This document shows positions 23,046 to 35,655 of a DNA stretch of 64,000 nt, one piece after another. The DNA is taken from positions 16,926,001 through 16,990,000 of the forward strand of contig OY292278.1 in assembly GCA_958496175.1 (NCBI GenBank), read 5' to 3'. The stretch is from Sisyra terminalis. Taxonomy: Eukaryota > Arthropoda > Insecta > Neuroptera > Sisyridae. The notes under the pieces were generated by a model. The model made no database searches and was not told where the DNA came from. It saw only the letters and a program-made list of their open reading frames with translations. Both the position numbers and the translations under genes were made by a program. Within the stretch, counting starts at the first letter, position 1. Every line of letters starts with the position of its first letter.

Positions 23046-26000
23046 GATAGCCATTTTAATCACTATATATTAGCAGCGATTTAGGGATTATAGGGGAAAA
23101 AAATAATGAGGGCTTCATTTTATTGATTTAATTTTTTTGTTTAAATCTTAAAGATTAATTTTAGCAGTTGTTTTTCCATTAAAATAATCGTCTTAAAGAT
23201 AAATGAATACAAAGCTTGTAATAACCGTGTAAAATTCAAGTTTCAATAAAGCCAAAGAGCGCATTAAAACTCAATAACAAATCACACACTTGGTTGAGCA
23301 GTGGCAATAGGAAGGTATGCAAGCACTTAGTGATATCACGAGCGATGTAAAGGTTTTATATTACATTAGAAAATGCTTAACATTCCAGCGATGTTATGTC
23401 TTGAATATAACGCCAAACAGGTTTAAATTCTATAAGTGTTTCAATAAATTCAGCCAAATTCGATTTGCCGAAACAAAGTTCCTACACATAACTAATAATA
23501 ATATATTTTCGATTGGACAGTTAGTTCGTTTATCTCTGGGACGAAAGGTAACGTTTTGTACGCGGCCCTAGCAAAGGCTTCAATATTAAATAAATAAGAC
23601 AGAACATCACCCAGCTGAGCATATCACCGAGTCCAGGCACGTTTTCCTAACAAGTTTACAGGGAAGAGTCGGCCGGCCGAAAGAAAAGCCTCCAGGAACA
23701 AACCCTTTAAGAATACTCAGTTAGAAAGGACGTCAAGCCCGACAACTAAAACTCATGAAAATACAGGCGAAACTCAAGTCCTTGTAAAGCGTACAAAGAA
23801 TGTGGGAAAAAAGGCCTTCAATAGGCAGACTTTGTAAAAGTAAATTTTTTTATTAAATTTGTTAAAAAAAAAACTTTCCCTTCAGAGATACGAGGTTAAA
23901 ATGAAAATTTAATATTATGTAAATGATGGGAAACGAACGAATTTCGGCTTTGTTTCTCGCTAATTTCAGGCAATAACAGTAAAGTTTTAAGACATTATGA
24001 TCGTTCGGTGATATACACAGGTCAACCCATTTAAAATTCCTGTTGGTGCGGGCTTCGTAAAAAGGTAAGTGGAAAGTTTTTAAGATGTCAACGTCCAATT
24101 TTCATACTTTTAAGATTTAAGCACGAGATAGATGTGACGTCACTCCAGCACGTTCAAACTTTTATGTGTCGAGCTTGAGATCCAAACGCGCCCTTCTTTC
24201 AAGCCTTTTTTTATTTCGCAAAAGTTATTACAAGCACGTGTACTACATATGAATGATACATTTCCTTTTTTTTTTTATAACTGCTTATAACTTCCGGACA
24301 CCTCAATTTGCATTTAATTGGAAAATTACCGGAGATAGATCAAAGTGTTTGACATGTATTCACGTGAGCTTTTAGGAGAATTTTTAATGAAATACGTGAA
24401 CAAGATTTTGTACTAAAAAAAATAATTTATTCAGACTTTTCCATTTAATAACGAGACACGACTGTAAAGTTTTTAAGTGAGATCAATATGAAATTTTAAT
24501 TCCCCGTTTTTATCTGCCTTCTACAGAATGAAGCTTTGGGAAACAAAGAAAGTTTTTCTTTAATTGCCAAAAATGTTAAAACAAAATCTTTAACTTAAAA
24601 TGGACCACTTATAGAGGAACCTATCCAAACAATTCATATCCAAAAAAAAAGTTATTTTATTAATAAATAAACAAAGTTTCTGAAGAATGAACCTCAAAAA
24701 TACATACTGTTGTTCGTTATTGATATTCAGAAATAAAAATAAAAGCTCAAGCTTTCTTTTGTAATAGTTAAAAAGGTTTTTTTCCTCAGCTCAAATTCCC
24801 TAATTTCCCAGATAAAAATTGCCTTTTATCTCTATCTCTTTAATATTTTCAGCTTTTCTTTAAATTCTATTGAATGTATTGTTCTACAAAGAGGTTCTTT
24901 TAAAAATATGTTTATTTACGATAATGTCTTCGTATTTTCGACTCTAAATAATATTCAGTCATGAAAAACCCTAAAAATTCTGATATTTTTGACTTCTTCT
25001 CTGACTTTTAACCTAAATCATCAAAAAAATATAATTGTTATTAATTATGTGACAGTGATATTAATTTTTTTGTCTTTTATTTAAATAAATATTGAACACT
25101 AAATGTTGTTCCTTTTTTTAAAATAACTATATCAATTCTTAAGAGAAACTATCATTAGAGTAAATATTGTAAACCAAATAAATTAAAAACTTTTACTTTG
25201 GTGTTTCCCAAAACTTATAATACTCTGTAAAGTGCCATTAAACTTTTCGTCGGTTTCATTTCTCTGGCTTAAGTAGTTTTTGAGAAACAGTACTTGAAAT
25301 AATAGTCATGCGGGCGGACATTTTTGTCCATATTTCAAAATTGAAAGGGAATTCGGTCGTGAAAATAACTTAAAATTTGCTTCTACATCAATTCGATATT
25401 TTACCATAAGTTTCCTATATAGGTTCCCCAGATTTAGGTTCCCATTTGGGGACCAACTCGCCATACAGATACGACTAGACTTTTTTCTATCTTTCCAGGT
25501 TTTCTCACTGGAAAGCCCGTAGTTATGAAAAATATTTTGTAAAAATGTACCCTGACTTATTTATACATATTAGAGAGTTGGTACACCTATTGGTTTAAGT
25601 TCTGGTTCTGGAGCTAAGTTTTTAAACAGTGATTTCACTTCTTACCTCGGAGCCAATGCATGACTCCAGCTTTAATGAAAATGCTAATAATTTATATTTT
25701 TTTCAATGACAAATAGTGATTCAGCTACAATTGGGACCTAAGTAAATCAGTGAGATCAAAAAAAAAAATGTTTTTTCTAAAATGTAATCATTTTTCTATA
25801 TCTAAGAGCCATAGTATCTTCTTTTTTTTCCTTTGATCTGGGGGCCTCTTGTGGGAGTTCCTCTGCGCTGCGTACTAAAAGGACTATTGCGCCCTAAGCG
25901 ATAGTATCTTAAGTACACTTAGTCATTTTACAGTACAGACAATTTTAAGTTCACCTTTGATAGTGCAGCTTTTAGAATGCGAATAACTTGAGAAAGCTTT

Positions 26001-27965
26001 TTCTTTATTAAATTTATATAACACAGAAATTCATAAGTTGAGATTAAAGAAACTTTAGCTACTATAGCACTTAGGTATAGTTTTAAAAAGCTATCTTTTT
26101 TCCAAGATTCTTTGTATAGTTTGAGTTGCAGTAGAAAAACGATGAGCAGTTCAAATTTTCTCTTAAAAATATAGTCAATTAACGGAAAATGAAACATTGT
26201 ACAGTAAACACTTTATAATAGCTTTTGGTTTTGGATTTTTTAAATTTGTAGCACAGTTAAAATGTTTTGTATTATAACAGCCATGTTGATGTAAATGGCA
26301 TTTAATTAGTTCTGCTACAGTTTGATAAGAATGAAGAGTTTACGGGTAGAGATTTCAGAAATCAGCAAATTTGCAGAAATATTTCAATGCATACAATAAG
26401 TTCCACATATTGGGATCATTCATATCTATCATTGAATTGATTGCAATGCATCGCAATAGAAGTATTGGGATCCGCTGCATAACTTCACATATGCAATATA
26501 GAGAGAATTGTGAGGTTACAGCAGCGACGAATAGGAACGTTGTCTATTTGTCTCCGACCTGACATTCCGTAATACCAGAGCTTTCCGGATCATTCGTTCC
26601 CGATACACCCGTAAATAACAGCCAAGTCTGATTTTCATCTGGTTTTCTCATATCATCAACATATAAACTACTAACCCTTTCCCAACCTTTACTATCTTTT
26701 GCAGCCATAAATCTACCGAGTGTACTTCCATTTCATACATACATACGCTGTTTGCTTATCAGAATATAAATGAGATTGTAAATGTTTCAAACAAAACAAA
26801 AGTCTCATACAATTACAATCAGAATTTAATTCTCAACAATGCGATAAGTAGTCTTAATACATACGACCATTATCTAATTTTTACGGTAACAAAGACACGC
26901 TATGGTGTATTCAACAAGAACGTCCAGTAAATAATTTTATATTAACCAAGTAAAATGCAAAGTAGAGCATAAATTATCGCTTTTACTTTTAAACCGATAA
27001 ATTACGCAATATGTACCAGAGAATGGAGATATCACTTTAAGATTTATATAGAGTGTGTGCTTATTAGTTCTAAGAAATAACCGCGAAACCGCAACTTGTA
27101 GAACTCAAACATGTGACCAACTGGCTTTGACTTTTCTCTCATTAGTTTTATACTTTGCATTGTTACACTTTAATGCAAATTATTAATATCGTGCGTTATC
27201 GCTTTGAATATTTATGTTCTTCACGTTTTAATTTATTTATTTGACTTTCAATTTTTCTTTTGGTAACAGAAACGATAAAAAATTAATGACACTTTTTTCA
27301 TTAATTTCCACGTTTTAAATAAAAAAATTTCCGTTTCATTACGTTTTTCTATTAAATTCTTCATTTTTATGTTTCTTAAGGAATATGTAAAAGTAACTTA
27401 AATACAATACAAATAGTTATAGAAACAATTTTCCAGGAAGTATACCAAATATCATGTTTAAAAAAAGAATAAATCGTTTATAAATTTGCAAAATGTGCTG
27501 AAAAAACGTAATTCGAGTTACTTTTGTAAAATCAATTGCTCAATTGTATCTATCAGCCTTTGGCGCTTTGATGCAATATTGGTAAAATAATAGAACGTTG
27601 TTTGGGGGAGAATGGGACTGGGGGGACTGGTTTTCCGTTTAACCATCTTTTTTTTATCTTTAGTAATTGCCTAATGAATAAATCAGAATGAGTAAAAAAT
27701 CTCGGTTAGATGCCCAAAATGTTGTTTTGGAAAGACTGACCTACTGGTGCTTGATTTAATTTTAGTGGTTTTCCAAATAATATGTTGCGATAGTTCGAGG
27801 ATCCTACAGGTCTTTAAGAATTCAACATTTTTTTTTAAAAACGTCAGTAGAAAGACGTGAATTGTTGCATCTTATTTGGGGTAAAGAATATTCATGCTTT
27901 CTCAATTAACAATTAAGTATATTAATATAATTAGCTATTCGTCGGGAGCGAAGTCGTGAGGGACC
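23046..27965. other. AT-rich non-coding sequence
   Basis: No gene supported over 4.9 kb. The 23500-23800 part is GC-richer, and the open frame ending at 23571 has no family resemblance. A good isolated donor-like AAAG/GTAAGTGG on the plus strand at 24063-24074 lacks an acceptor or coding context. No transposon ends were recognised. Confidence 0.5.
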
Positions 27966-28265
27966 ACTAAATCGATCGCAGCGCTAATAGTGGTCGAAAT
28001 TTCGTTAGGTTATGCTCGCAATGTTTATGTTGTAAATAAAGAGGACAAAATTAAATTTAAATATAGTTTATAATAGTTGTGTTGTTAATTGCGAAAAACT
28101 TTTAAAAAAAATTAAAGCGACAACAATCAAAATTTCGGTAACGATTCTATATAATGGATAATTTAATTTAATTTAGTGCAGTCGTCAGATGTCATTTCCA
28201 TCGTGCATGGAGCGAGTAGGTTTCACGCCTGTTCATAATCCCTCCCTTTCCGTATTGGCAACAGG
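27966..28265 (+). repeat. Dispersed repeat of unknown family, copy B
   Basis: This is the longer relative of 12041-12220, in the same orientation. The left block has AAATCGATCGCAGCGCTAA, then AGTGGTCGAAA and GTTAGGTTATGCTC. The right block has AATTTAGTGCAGTCGTCAGATG, CATGGAGCGAGTAG and CACGCC. In this copy the left end also forms a short hairpin (GACCACTA with TAGTGGTC). The intervening AT-rich segment is longer than in copy A. No coding capacity. Confidence 0.65.
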
Positions 28266-30866
28266 ATAATGTATAACTTTGAAATTGGAGTTTATATTCT
28301 TAGTAATTTACAAAAAAGATAATCAAGAACGTTTTTTTTTTTTTGGCGCATTTATTTAAAATTTTAAACTAGAATGTCGATTTTAAAATCTATAAGCTAA
28401 AAGCTCGGCATACACTTCCCAATCCCTTTCAATAATAGAAACGTATACAAAAATTAAAAAAAACAATAAGTTGTTAAATGAAATCATTGCCAGACTTTCA
28501 AATGCATAGTATTATCGTGGAAACATAAAATCTTTACTTAGTAAATTTTTTTGGGAATTGACATAAATTTTTTTTTTTTTGAAACATCAAAAACTTTTAA
28601 GGATATTCAATTTGAAATTAAGCTCCCGGATTCCTAACTGGGTTAACTATATTAATAACAAGGAAGCGATTTAATTAATTTGAACTTTGCAGGAAATACA
28701 AAATCGAAACATCGATAGCAGTTTCAATAAATGAGTTATGAATTCCGAGAATCATCCACCATCCTTTCACAAACTAAATTAATCAACCAATTGCAGAAGC
28801 AATTTTCGGTTTAATAAGTTGAAAAATTATTGTACTTTTTTAATAAGTTTTTAAAATATCAATTTAAAAACCACTAAAGTATAACATTCCGCCAAATGAC
28901 CTTTTTTTATGGACCAAATTACTGTACATTAAAAGTAATTGGGGATAGGTTTGTCTAATGACAGTTTACCGTATATTTAATTCGTTTTTATGCATATAAG
29001 AAATTGAATAAATAAATTAACAAAATTAGTTAATATGACTCAATTTCATAAATTCAAGCATGCTTAGTATGAGATTATAAAAGTGGACTTGTTCAATGAT
29101 GGTAGAGCTTTAATAATTTGAAATTATAAATTGTTACATTATATCGTTGAAAAGAATGAAAATTTTCATAAGTAGCCGGAAAGTTAAGATAAACATTCAG
29201 CCCATATTAGAAATAAATGTAAATGCTAAGTTCATTAAAATTTTTAATAAAACCACAAAATGAAAGGAAACGTTCAACTACAAAGCTCAAATGAGATGGT
29301 GTGGGTGGTGGGTTTATGTACGTGAAGCTAAAATTCGGTGTGTATGTTGTGTTTGCAGAACTTTCTCCATAACAAATTCGGTCCAAGTGAGATTATTATA
29401 GAAGATTTCTTCAACAGCTATAGTATGTTATATGGTAGCAGATGTGTAGAACAGGCGAAGCTATCTATTTTCCACTAGGGCATTGTATTTATCTGCATTA
29501 ATATTGGAGAATCTAAAACACAGATGACTTTGTCTACGAAACTTGAAAAACATCTAATAATAATAGTTCAATCAATAATGACAACAGTGAATTTTCTTTA
29601 CTTCCTATTGTCACGAAGGCATAACTTTAATTTATTGTTTCGCTAAAATATGAGAAATGTATTTCAGTTTCAACAATTTTCTGTGACTAAATTAATGAAT
29701 TTTTGACATATTCAACGATATTGTTTCCCAAATTGTCAATGATGAATAATGATATAGCATCTTTCTAAATCAATACATAATATTCTCGTCATATAGATAA
29801 AATTAAGCGAGTCCCCCAGGCTTTGAAAAAGGGACTCTACTATCGTTTTAATCTTTTACACTTTGAACTTGCTTGAGTTTCATACACTTTTCATGATAAA
29901 AATAGTCGTTTTGGTGAAATATGTCGATATCGAAATAACTAAAACGTTGGTTATAACACGATTTTTTCCTTTCGTGCACACGTCAAGAAAGCAACGAATT
30001 TCCCCTGAGTACTCCTTCGCTTATTCCTTCCATACAATAATAACGTTCTAAGTTTTCACTTAGAACATATTATAAAATATAAAATTTTCCAAAACACTTG
30101 CAACTACTTGGAAACGAAAATGCAAAATGCGCATTTGGCCGAGTTCGGAATTTAATCTCTCAAATTAAAATAAAAGTAAGCAACTTTTGCTGGCAAACAT
30201 GTGTCGTTTTTGTCACATGCTTGACGAAAGAAAAAGGCTGGAAATTGAAACACGAGTTTGCCAGTTTTTCCGCTTGCATTATATTGAATACAGCTGATGC
30301 GTATATGGAAAATAAGGTTAAATTTTATCTCGGCAGTCGTCATATGACATCGGCACAAACCTAATTTAAAAAAATCGAATGAAATATATACTTGTATTAT
30401 ATATTATGTGTAATCAATTTTCCTTCTTTCTGTATTCGAAAGATGTGCGTTGGCTTTGAAGAGATATTATATTTCTTGAGTTTTCTAATAAGTAAATTAT
30501 GTTTGAAATAAAAACCTAAAAAGCTCAGAAATTTTTATAAAATGTTTTCAAAATTAAAAAAAAATAATCATTTCACTTTGTTTAGAAACTTAAATAAGAC
30601 AATTAAGGAAACAATTTAATCCTTTATATAGATAATATGATCCTTTATATCTGTCCAACATAAGGACCGCGAGCTGGATAAGTTTTAAGAAATAAATCTC
30701 TAAAACATCTATAAATAATAAAATATTTATAAAAAATCTATAATTTTTTTTTTTGCTTTACTATTGTAATATTTATTTTAGTCTGCTGCGGAAATAAAAG
30801 TCTTAAATCTAACCCTACATATAATTATGTTGAACATCTCTGATCTAGACAAAATATTCAGAAATT
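28266..30866. other. AT-rich non-coding sequence
   Basis: No gene supported. A perfect 8-bp hairpin (GTTCTAAG/CTTAGAAC, 30045-30066) is present but has no poly-U or other context suggesting a function. Confidence 0.5.
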
Positions 30867-31215
30867 ATCTAGACCAGTGTTTCTCAAACTTTGGACACTT
30901 GCGGACTACTTTCACAATTTCACGCTAACCCGTGAACCACCAATGCCAAAAAAGTGCAAAGCTTTATTCATTTTTAATCGCTTGTAATAAATATGTGCTC
31001 CGATGAGTCATGCAACGGGTAAGTTTATAAAAATGAAAATAAATCATAATGCATTTCAAAGTCTTTACTGTGAAATGTATTTTATTGCCTGAGTATGTCA
31101 CAATTTAAATAATGAGGCATATTTCCTAAGTTTTCGTGAAAAAGTCAATTAATACTAATGAAATTTTGTGTGGTTGAACCATCAGTGAACTACAGTTTAA
31201 AAAACTGATCTAAAC
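30867..31215. mobile_element. Non-autonomous hAT element with target-site duplication
   Basis: The element spans 30875-31207 (333 bp). The left end CAGTGTTTCTCAAACTTTGG is a classic hAT-type terminus, and the right end inverted reads CAGTTTTTTAAACTGTAG. The flanking octamers ATCTAGAC (30867-30874) and ATCTAAAC (31208-31215) match at seven of eight positions, the length expected of hAT. GCGGACTAC and GAACCACC just inside the left end are also common in hAT elements. It has no open frame and needed a transposase from elsewhere. Confidence 0.85.
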
Positions 31216-34200
31216 AATTTATTGAATGGATCGCTTATCGCTAGGTTTCATACTCGTCTTACTTAAACTTAATAAAAATTTTAACCAATAATTATATTAC
31301 TTACAAATAAAGCTACGATTAAAAATAATCAGTTTAAATATCGAAACATAAGACAACAAACTTTAAGCGGCTGTTTTTCAGTAATAAAAAAGGATATTAT
31401 AAAGTACTACGGAAAGTGAATTCTAATTTAGAATGAAATTAAAAATTTAATAGTTCGAATTGGTGTGCTACAATGATGAACTTGATGAACTAATGCTGCA
31501 AGGGAAACATTTATGAAGGGAGCCCTAATGAAAATAAGGAAGCTATAGCCACTCCAATTATGAGAGAAACATTTGCATGTACAATTTCATCAATCAAATC
31601 CGTTAATAGTAACCGATCTTGCAAACTAAATCCGTTAACGATTTTCTAATCGTCTAATCGCCCCTCAATGTTGATAATTTACTAAAATCTGATTTATTGA
31701 TGCAAATTAAATAGGTTCTATAATCCACCACCAAGTGTATGCAGTGGCAATGTTTAAATCGATCATCCCATTAAAGTTTATTTTGAAACTTTAAACACTA
31801 CTTACTTTAAAATGATACCATTTTTAACGTGAGGTAAAACTTTTGATATTATCAACTTCATAATGGATATAACCACTATACAATCTGTTTGAATGATAAT
31901 GATATTCAAACGTATCTCTACAATTTCATTGACATTAAGTCATGCACATTTAACACCTGAATACGCTTCGTATACCCAGCTCTTCTGTATATTTGATCTC
32001 ACACCATGAGAAAATAACAGAGCAAAATTATCATAATCACATCTTTTACTTTGCTCTGTATTTCAACTATGTTTTATTCCAATTTAAATAGAATATATTA
32101 TATGTGTGGAACTTCAAAAGTAATTTCAAAGTAAACACCTTAATTTTTCATAACCTCGAGGGAAAAGTATGAAAAAGAAGAGTTTAAAATTTTAAAACTT
32201 GTTATCACATAAATCCAATCAAATATTTAGAATGGAATTATCTTTTGCGAAATGCTCGTAAGTATGGGCTAAATAAATTGTGTCGTTTGCCATCTTTCAA
32301 TATTGACAACTGACAGTGACACAAAATTCAGGGAAAAAAAAAGTTTTTATGTTTGCAACTTGGCGTCAAATGATTGTCGAAGATGCGTACGATTTTATAT
32401 TTCGTAACTCACTTCAAATAAAGAAAGAATATAAAAGATAATAGATGGGAATAAATCAATCATGCCAAAAAAGTGAAAATATAAAAAAATAAAGACAAGT
32501 GAAAATATTTTACGAGAAAAAACTCAATTCGATGCGAAGGTATTATTGATATCTGTCGCTGTTGTTCTGAAGAAATAAAAATAAGTTTTCAATTTCGATC
32601 AGTATGTGTGATGGTCTTACAACGTCAAATACCACAACACTAAATGATCAATATTGAGAAAAATACAACGCACAAATCTATTGTAGTCGAGAGTAGGCTC
32701 GATAGTCTATTTTTTTCATTATTTCTTCATGTATGGTTCATAGAACATAGAGAGGTTAGCTATCAAGAAGTATGAGATGTCCAAGACAACGAAAGAGCTG
32801 CATTCAAACAACTCAAAGTGATCGCAATATTATCTACCGTTATGTGGTTACCACAGGGTGGTGATAGTGCCATATAGAGTGAGTTCAATGCCCACCACCA
32901 CCCTTCCAGACTCAAGTACTCAACCGATAGGTTAGACGCTTTTTCACATCAAGTACAACGATCTTAAATAGAAATGACAACACCGAAAGCATTATTAGAG
33001 GAAAAGGGACGAGTTTGCGATGCGTAATGTCGTCCATATCATCCAACCGACTGAAAGATAGAATGAATTGAACCGCAATCAATTGGGAGGGTTCACATTC
33101 TCAGTGTGTCATGTTATGAAGGTTTACCAAAGGCGGTAAATATTTGCTGCTCTTTTGTACTATTACGATCATATCGTTGTATCATCCAAGGTATCAGCGA
33201 ATGTCTCTAGCAATTTCCCCGATAGTTATAGACGTTTTCCAGATATAAAAAAAAACGGATTTTATTTTCCCAATTTTGTCCTCTTTTTGATAGACATGGT
33301 CTTAGGTAATTCAATTTCTTAACGGTATTTTTCGTAGAGTTTAACAAAGTGTAAAGCACATTACACAATATTTACACTATGAGCTTAATGTGGATAGTAC
33401 TTTATTTTTCTATACAATTAACCTAGGCGGTCGAAAAGAAAACTGTAATAATGTGAAATTGATAAAAAAACAAGTGAATTTTCAGTAAGTTGCGATAATA
33501 AAACGAATATTATTGCTGGCACAAAATGGCTTCATTATGACTGGTATGGTACGAATAGTAGAGAGCATATGTTGTGTGTAATGACTTGGGGAAACCATAT
33601 AACGTGTTCTTATCGGCAAAGTCGCCATTTTAGCCGACCCGGAATTGATTTGTGATATGTATGCAAAAGAAGACGTTCTCATTATTTCTTTGCGAATGAA
33701 ATGAAACGAAACATTGCGCTGTTCGTCGTTCAAGTCTTGATAACACATCGCAAGTATACATAATAACGACACCGGATACACGCCAAACATTTAGTAAGCA
33801 GCCAGCTATTTTACAATACTGTAGCATACATGTACACAATATATAGGTACTATCTAATGCTATTGGAAACTACATTATTTGGCAATGTATCGACGTTATT
33901 GTATATGGGTTAGGGGTTGTCGTTCAACTACCCACCGGGAAATGATGATGGCAAATACCGAATCCAAGTTAGCAACAACAGGACTCCTTTACCTCTTTCT
34001 CAAGTGCCTCAAGCAGCCGTTACAGATAAGAACCAACTGAACTGGTCGTAGAAATTGAGACGAAGGATCTTGTGGGTGACGATGGGGGTGGTTGGAATGG
34101 TGGTGATCGAGCATAGTGGGAAAAGAGAATGGGACAAGTTTTGAATGCAAGACGACCTCGCATTCTTTCTTTTCCAACTCATGGTCTAGCGAGCGCAGAA

Positions 34201-34716
34201 TTGCATCGCCAGCATTGGATGAAAAGTTGATACGGTCTGACCGAAGCTGTATTATTATTTTCTTCCATACCTACTTTTGTATTGGATTCGATAACGTAAC
34301 ATTGCGTCTTTCACTTTACCTCGATTATTAGTGGCTCATATCTAGAGAAATATATCCAAATCGCTTTCAAAAGATTACTCCTATAACTCTCCGTGCACTA
34401 TTCTCTACCCTTTTAACTGTATTAATACTTGTAAACAATATTTTCTGCTTATTCAGTTTAATTTTGAAAAAAAGAAACGATACCAACAACCTATTCATTT
34501 TAAATCACGTTTTGTCCGACCAATAATCATAGATAAACAATACATCTTTTTATTGCAACAAAAAGCAAGAGATATTTCAAAAGAAACTTGATAGTAAGGT
34601 ATCTTCCGTTATGCACTGTAAGTGCAGTTTGTAATGACATCATAAGTCAACGCTTAGTTGCACTTTGAGTGCTTTATCTCTAAATCGTCTATAGTATTAT
34701 GGTAGAATAGATTAGC
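31216..34716. other. Non-coding sequence, GC-richer from about 32600
   Basis: No supported gene. From about 32600 to 34350 the composition rises well above the AT-rich background and I see no transposon traces. Open frames on both strands (the longest 102 codons, 33482-33790 minus) show no recognisable domain. This could be older unique sequence, for example regulatory DNA, but nothing specific can be claimed. Confidence 0.45.
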
Positions 34717-35655
34717 ATGGACATTAGGGTGGTCCTTAATATGGGTGTTTTTGGAATTTCTTTGCTCCCAGAGGCGCAAATGCTTCCAAATTGACAAAAA
34801 AAAAATCCCTGAAACTTTGAGCTCTTAATATTAACTTTAAGATAGTCCGCTCTCCAACTTAAGTTTCTTATGGAAATAACGTGGGAAAAATTTAATTTGT
34901 TCTTTAGAATTCCATAACACAGCGACAAATAAACCGAAATTAACTTATCTCGTCATGTTTATTGTAAATTTAACGCTCTACAAAAAAGAGCTCTTCTGAT
35001 TTTTCGTTAAATCCATTGGCGTAAGTTATTTGAGCTAAAAGTTTAATTATTATATAATTATTAATATTATCAACTATAATTATTAAGTAAATACTTATTT
35101 TTACGAAATATATAAAATTTCTTATGCGAAATTTTTATTTATGATCAAAAAGAAGCAAATACAATATTATTTTTGTGATTTTTCACGATGTAGCTGTAGT
35201 AGTTCATTCTTCATTTTTTGTACTTGTTCATTGCCATTAGATTTAATATTAGAGCTATGTAACCAATTCTACCATCTTTCCGTTGCTCAGTTAAAAAAAT
35301 GCATTATATTTTGATTGACCATTAGGGCCGCATTCGAAAGCCAATAACTCTTAAGCCAATGGATTTAGCGAAAAATCATAGGAGCTTTTTTTTGTAGAAC
35401 GTTAAATTTACAATTAACATGATGCGATTAGATACTTTCGATTCATTTGTCGCTGAGCTATGGAATTCTAAAGAACAAATTAAATTTTTCCCACGTTATT
35501 TCTAGAAGAAACTTAAGTAGGAAAGCGAACTATCTTAAATTTAATATTAAGAGCTCAAATTTTCAGGGATTTTTTTTATCAATTTGGAAGCATTTGCGCC
35601 CCTGGGAGCAAAGAAATTCCAAAAAACCCCTTTTAAGGACCACTGTAATGGACAT
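34717..35655. mobile_element. hAT-like element with 300-bp terminal inverted repeats
   Basis: The element spans 34725-35647 (923 bp). Perfect 8-bp duplications ATGGACAT flank it (34717-34724 and 35648-35655). The termini are TAGGGTGGTCCTTAA and, inverted, TACAGTGGTCCTTAA. The two arms (34725-35030 and 35341-35647, about 306 bases) are reverse complements along their full length with scattered differences, separated by an AT-rich 310-base spacer. Because the arms are so long, both yield similar translations (YGILKNKLNFSHVIS, minus on the left, plus on the right). These are products of the shared repeat, not genes. Length, ends and duplication indicate a non-autonomous hAT or hAT-like foldback element. 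Confidence 0.85.

Noticed and set aside
30045..30066. 8-bp perfect hairpin GTTCTAAG/CTTAGAAC
   Set aside because: Short hairpins of this size are expected by chance in 64 kb, and no terminator or RNA context is present.
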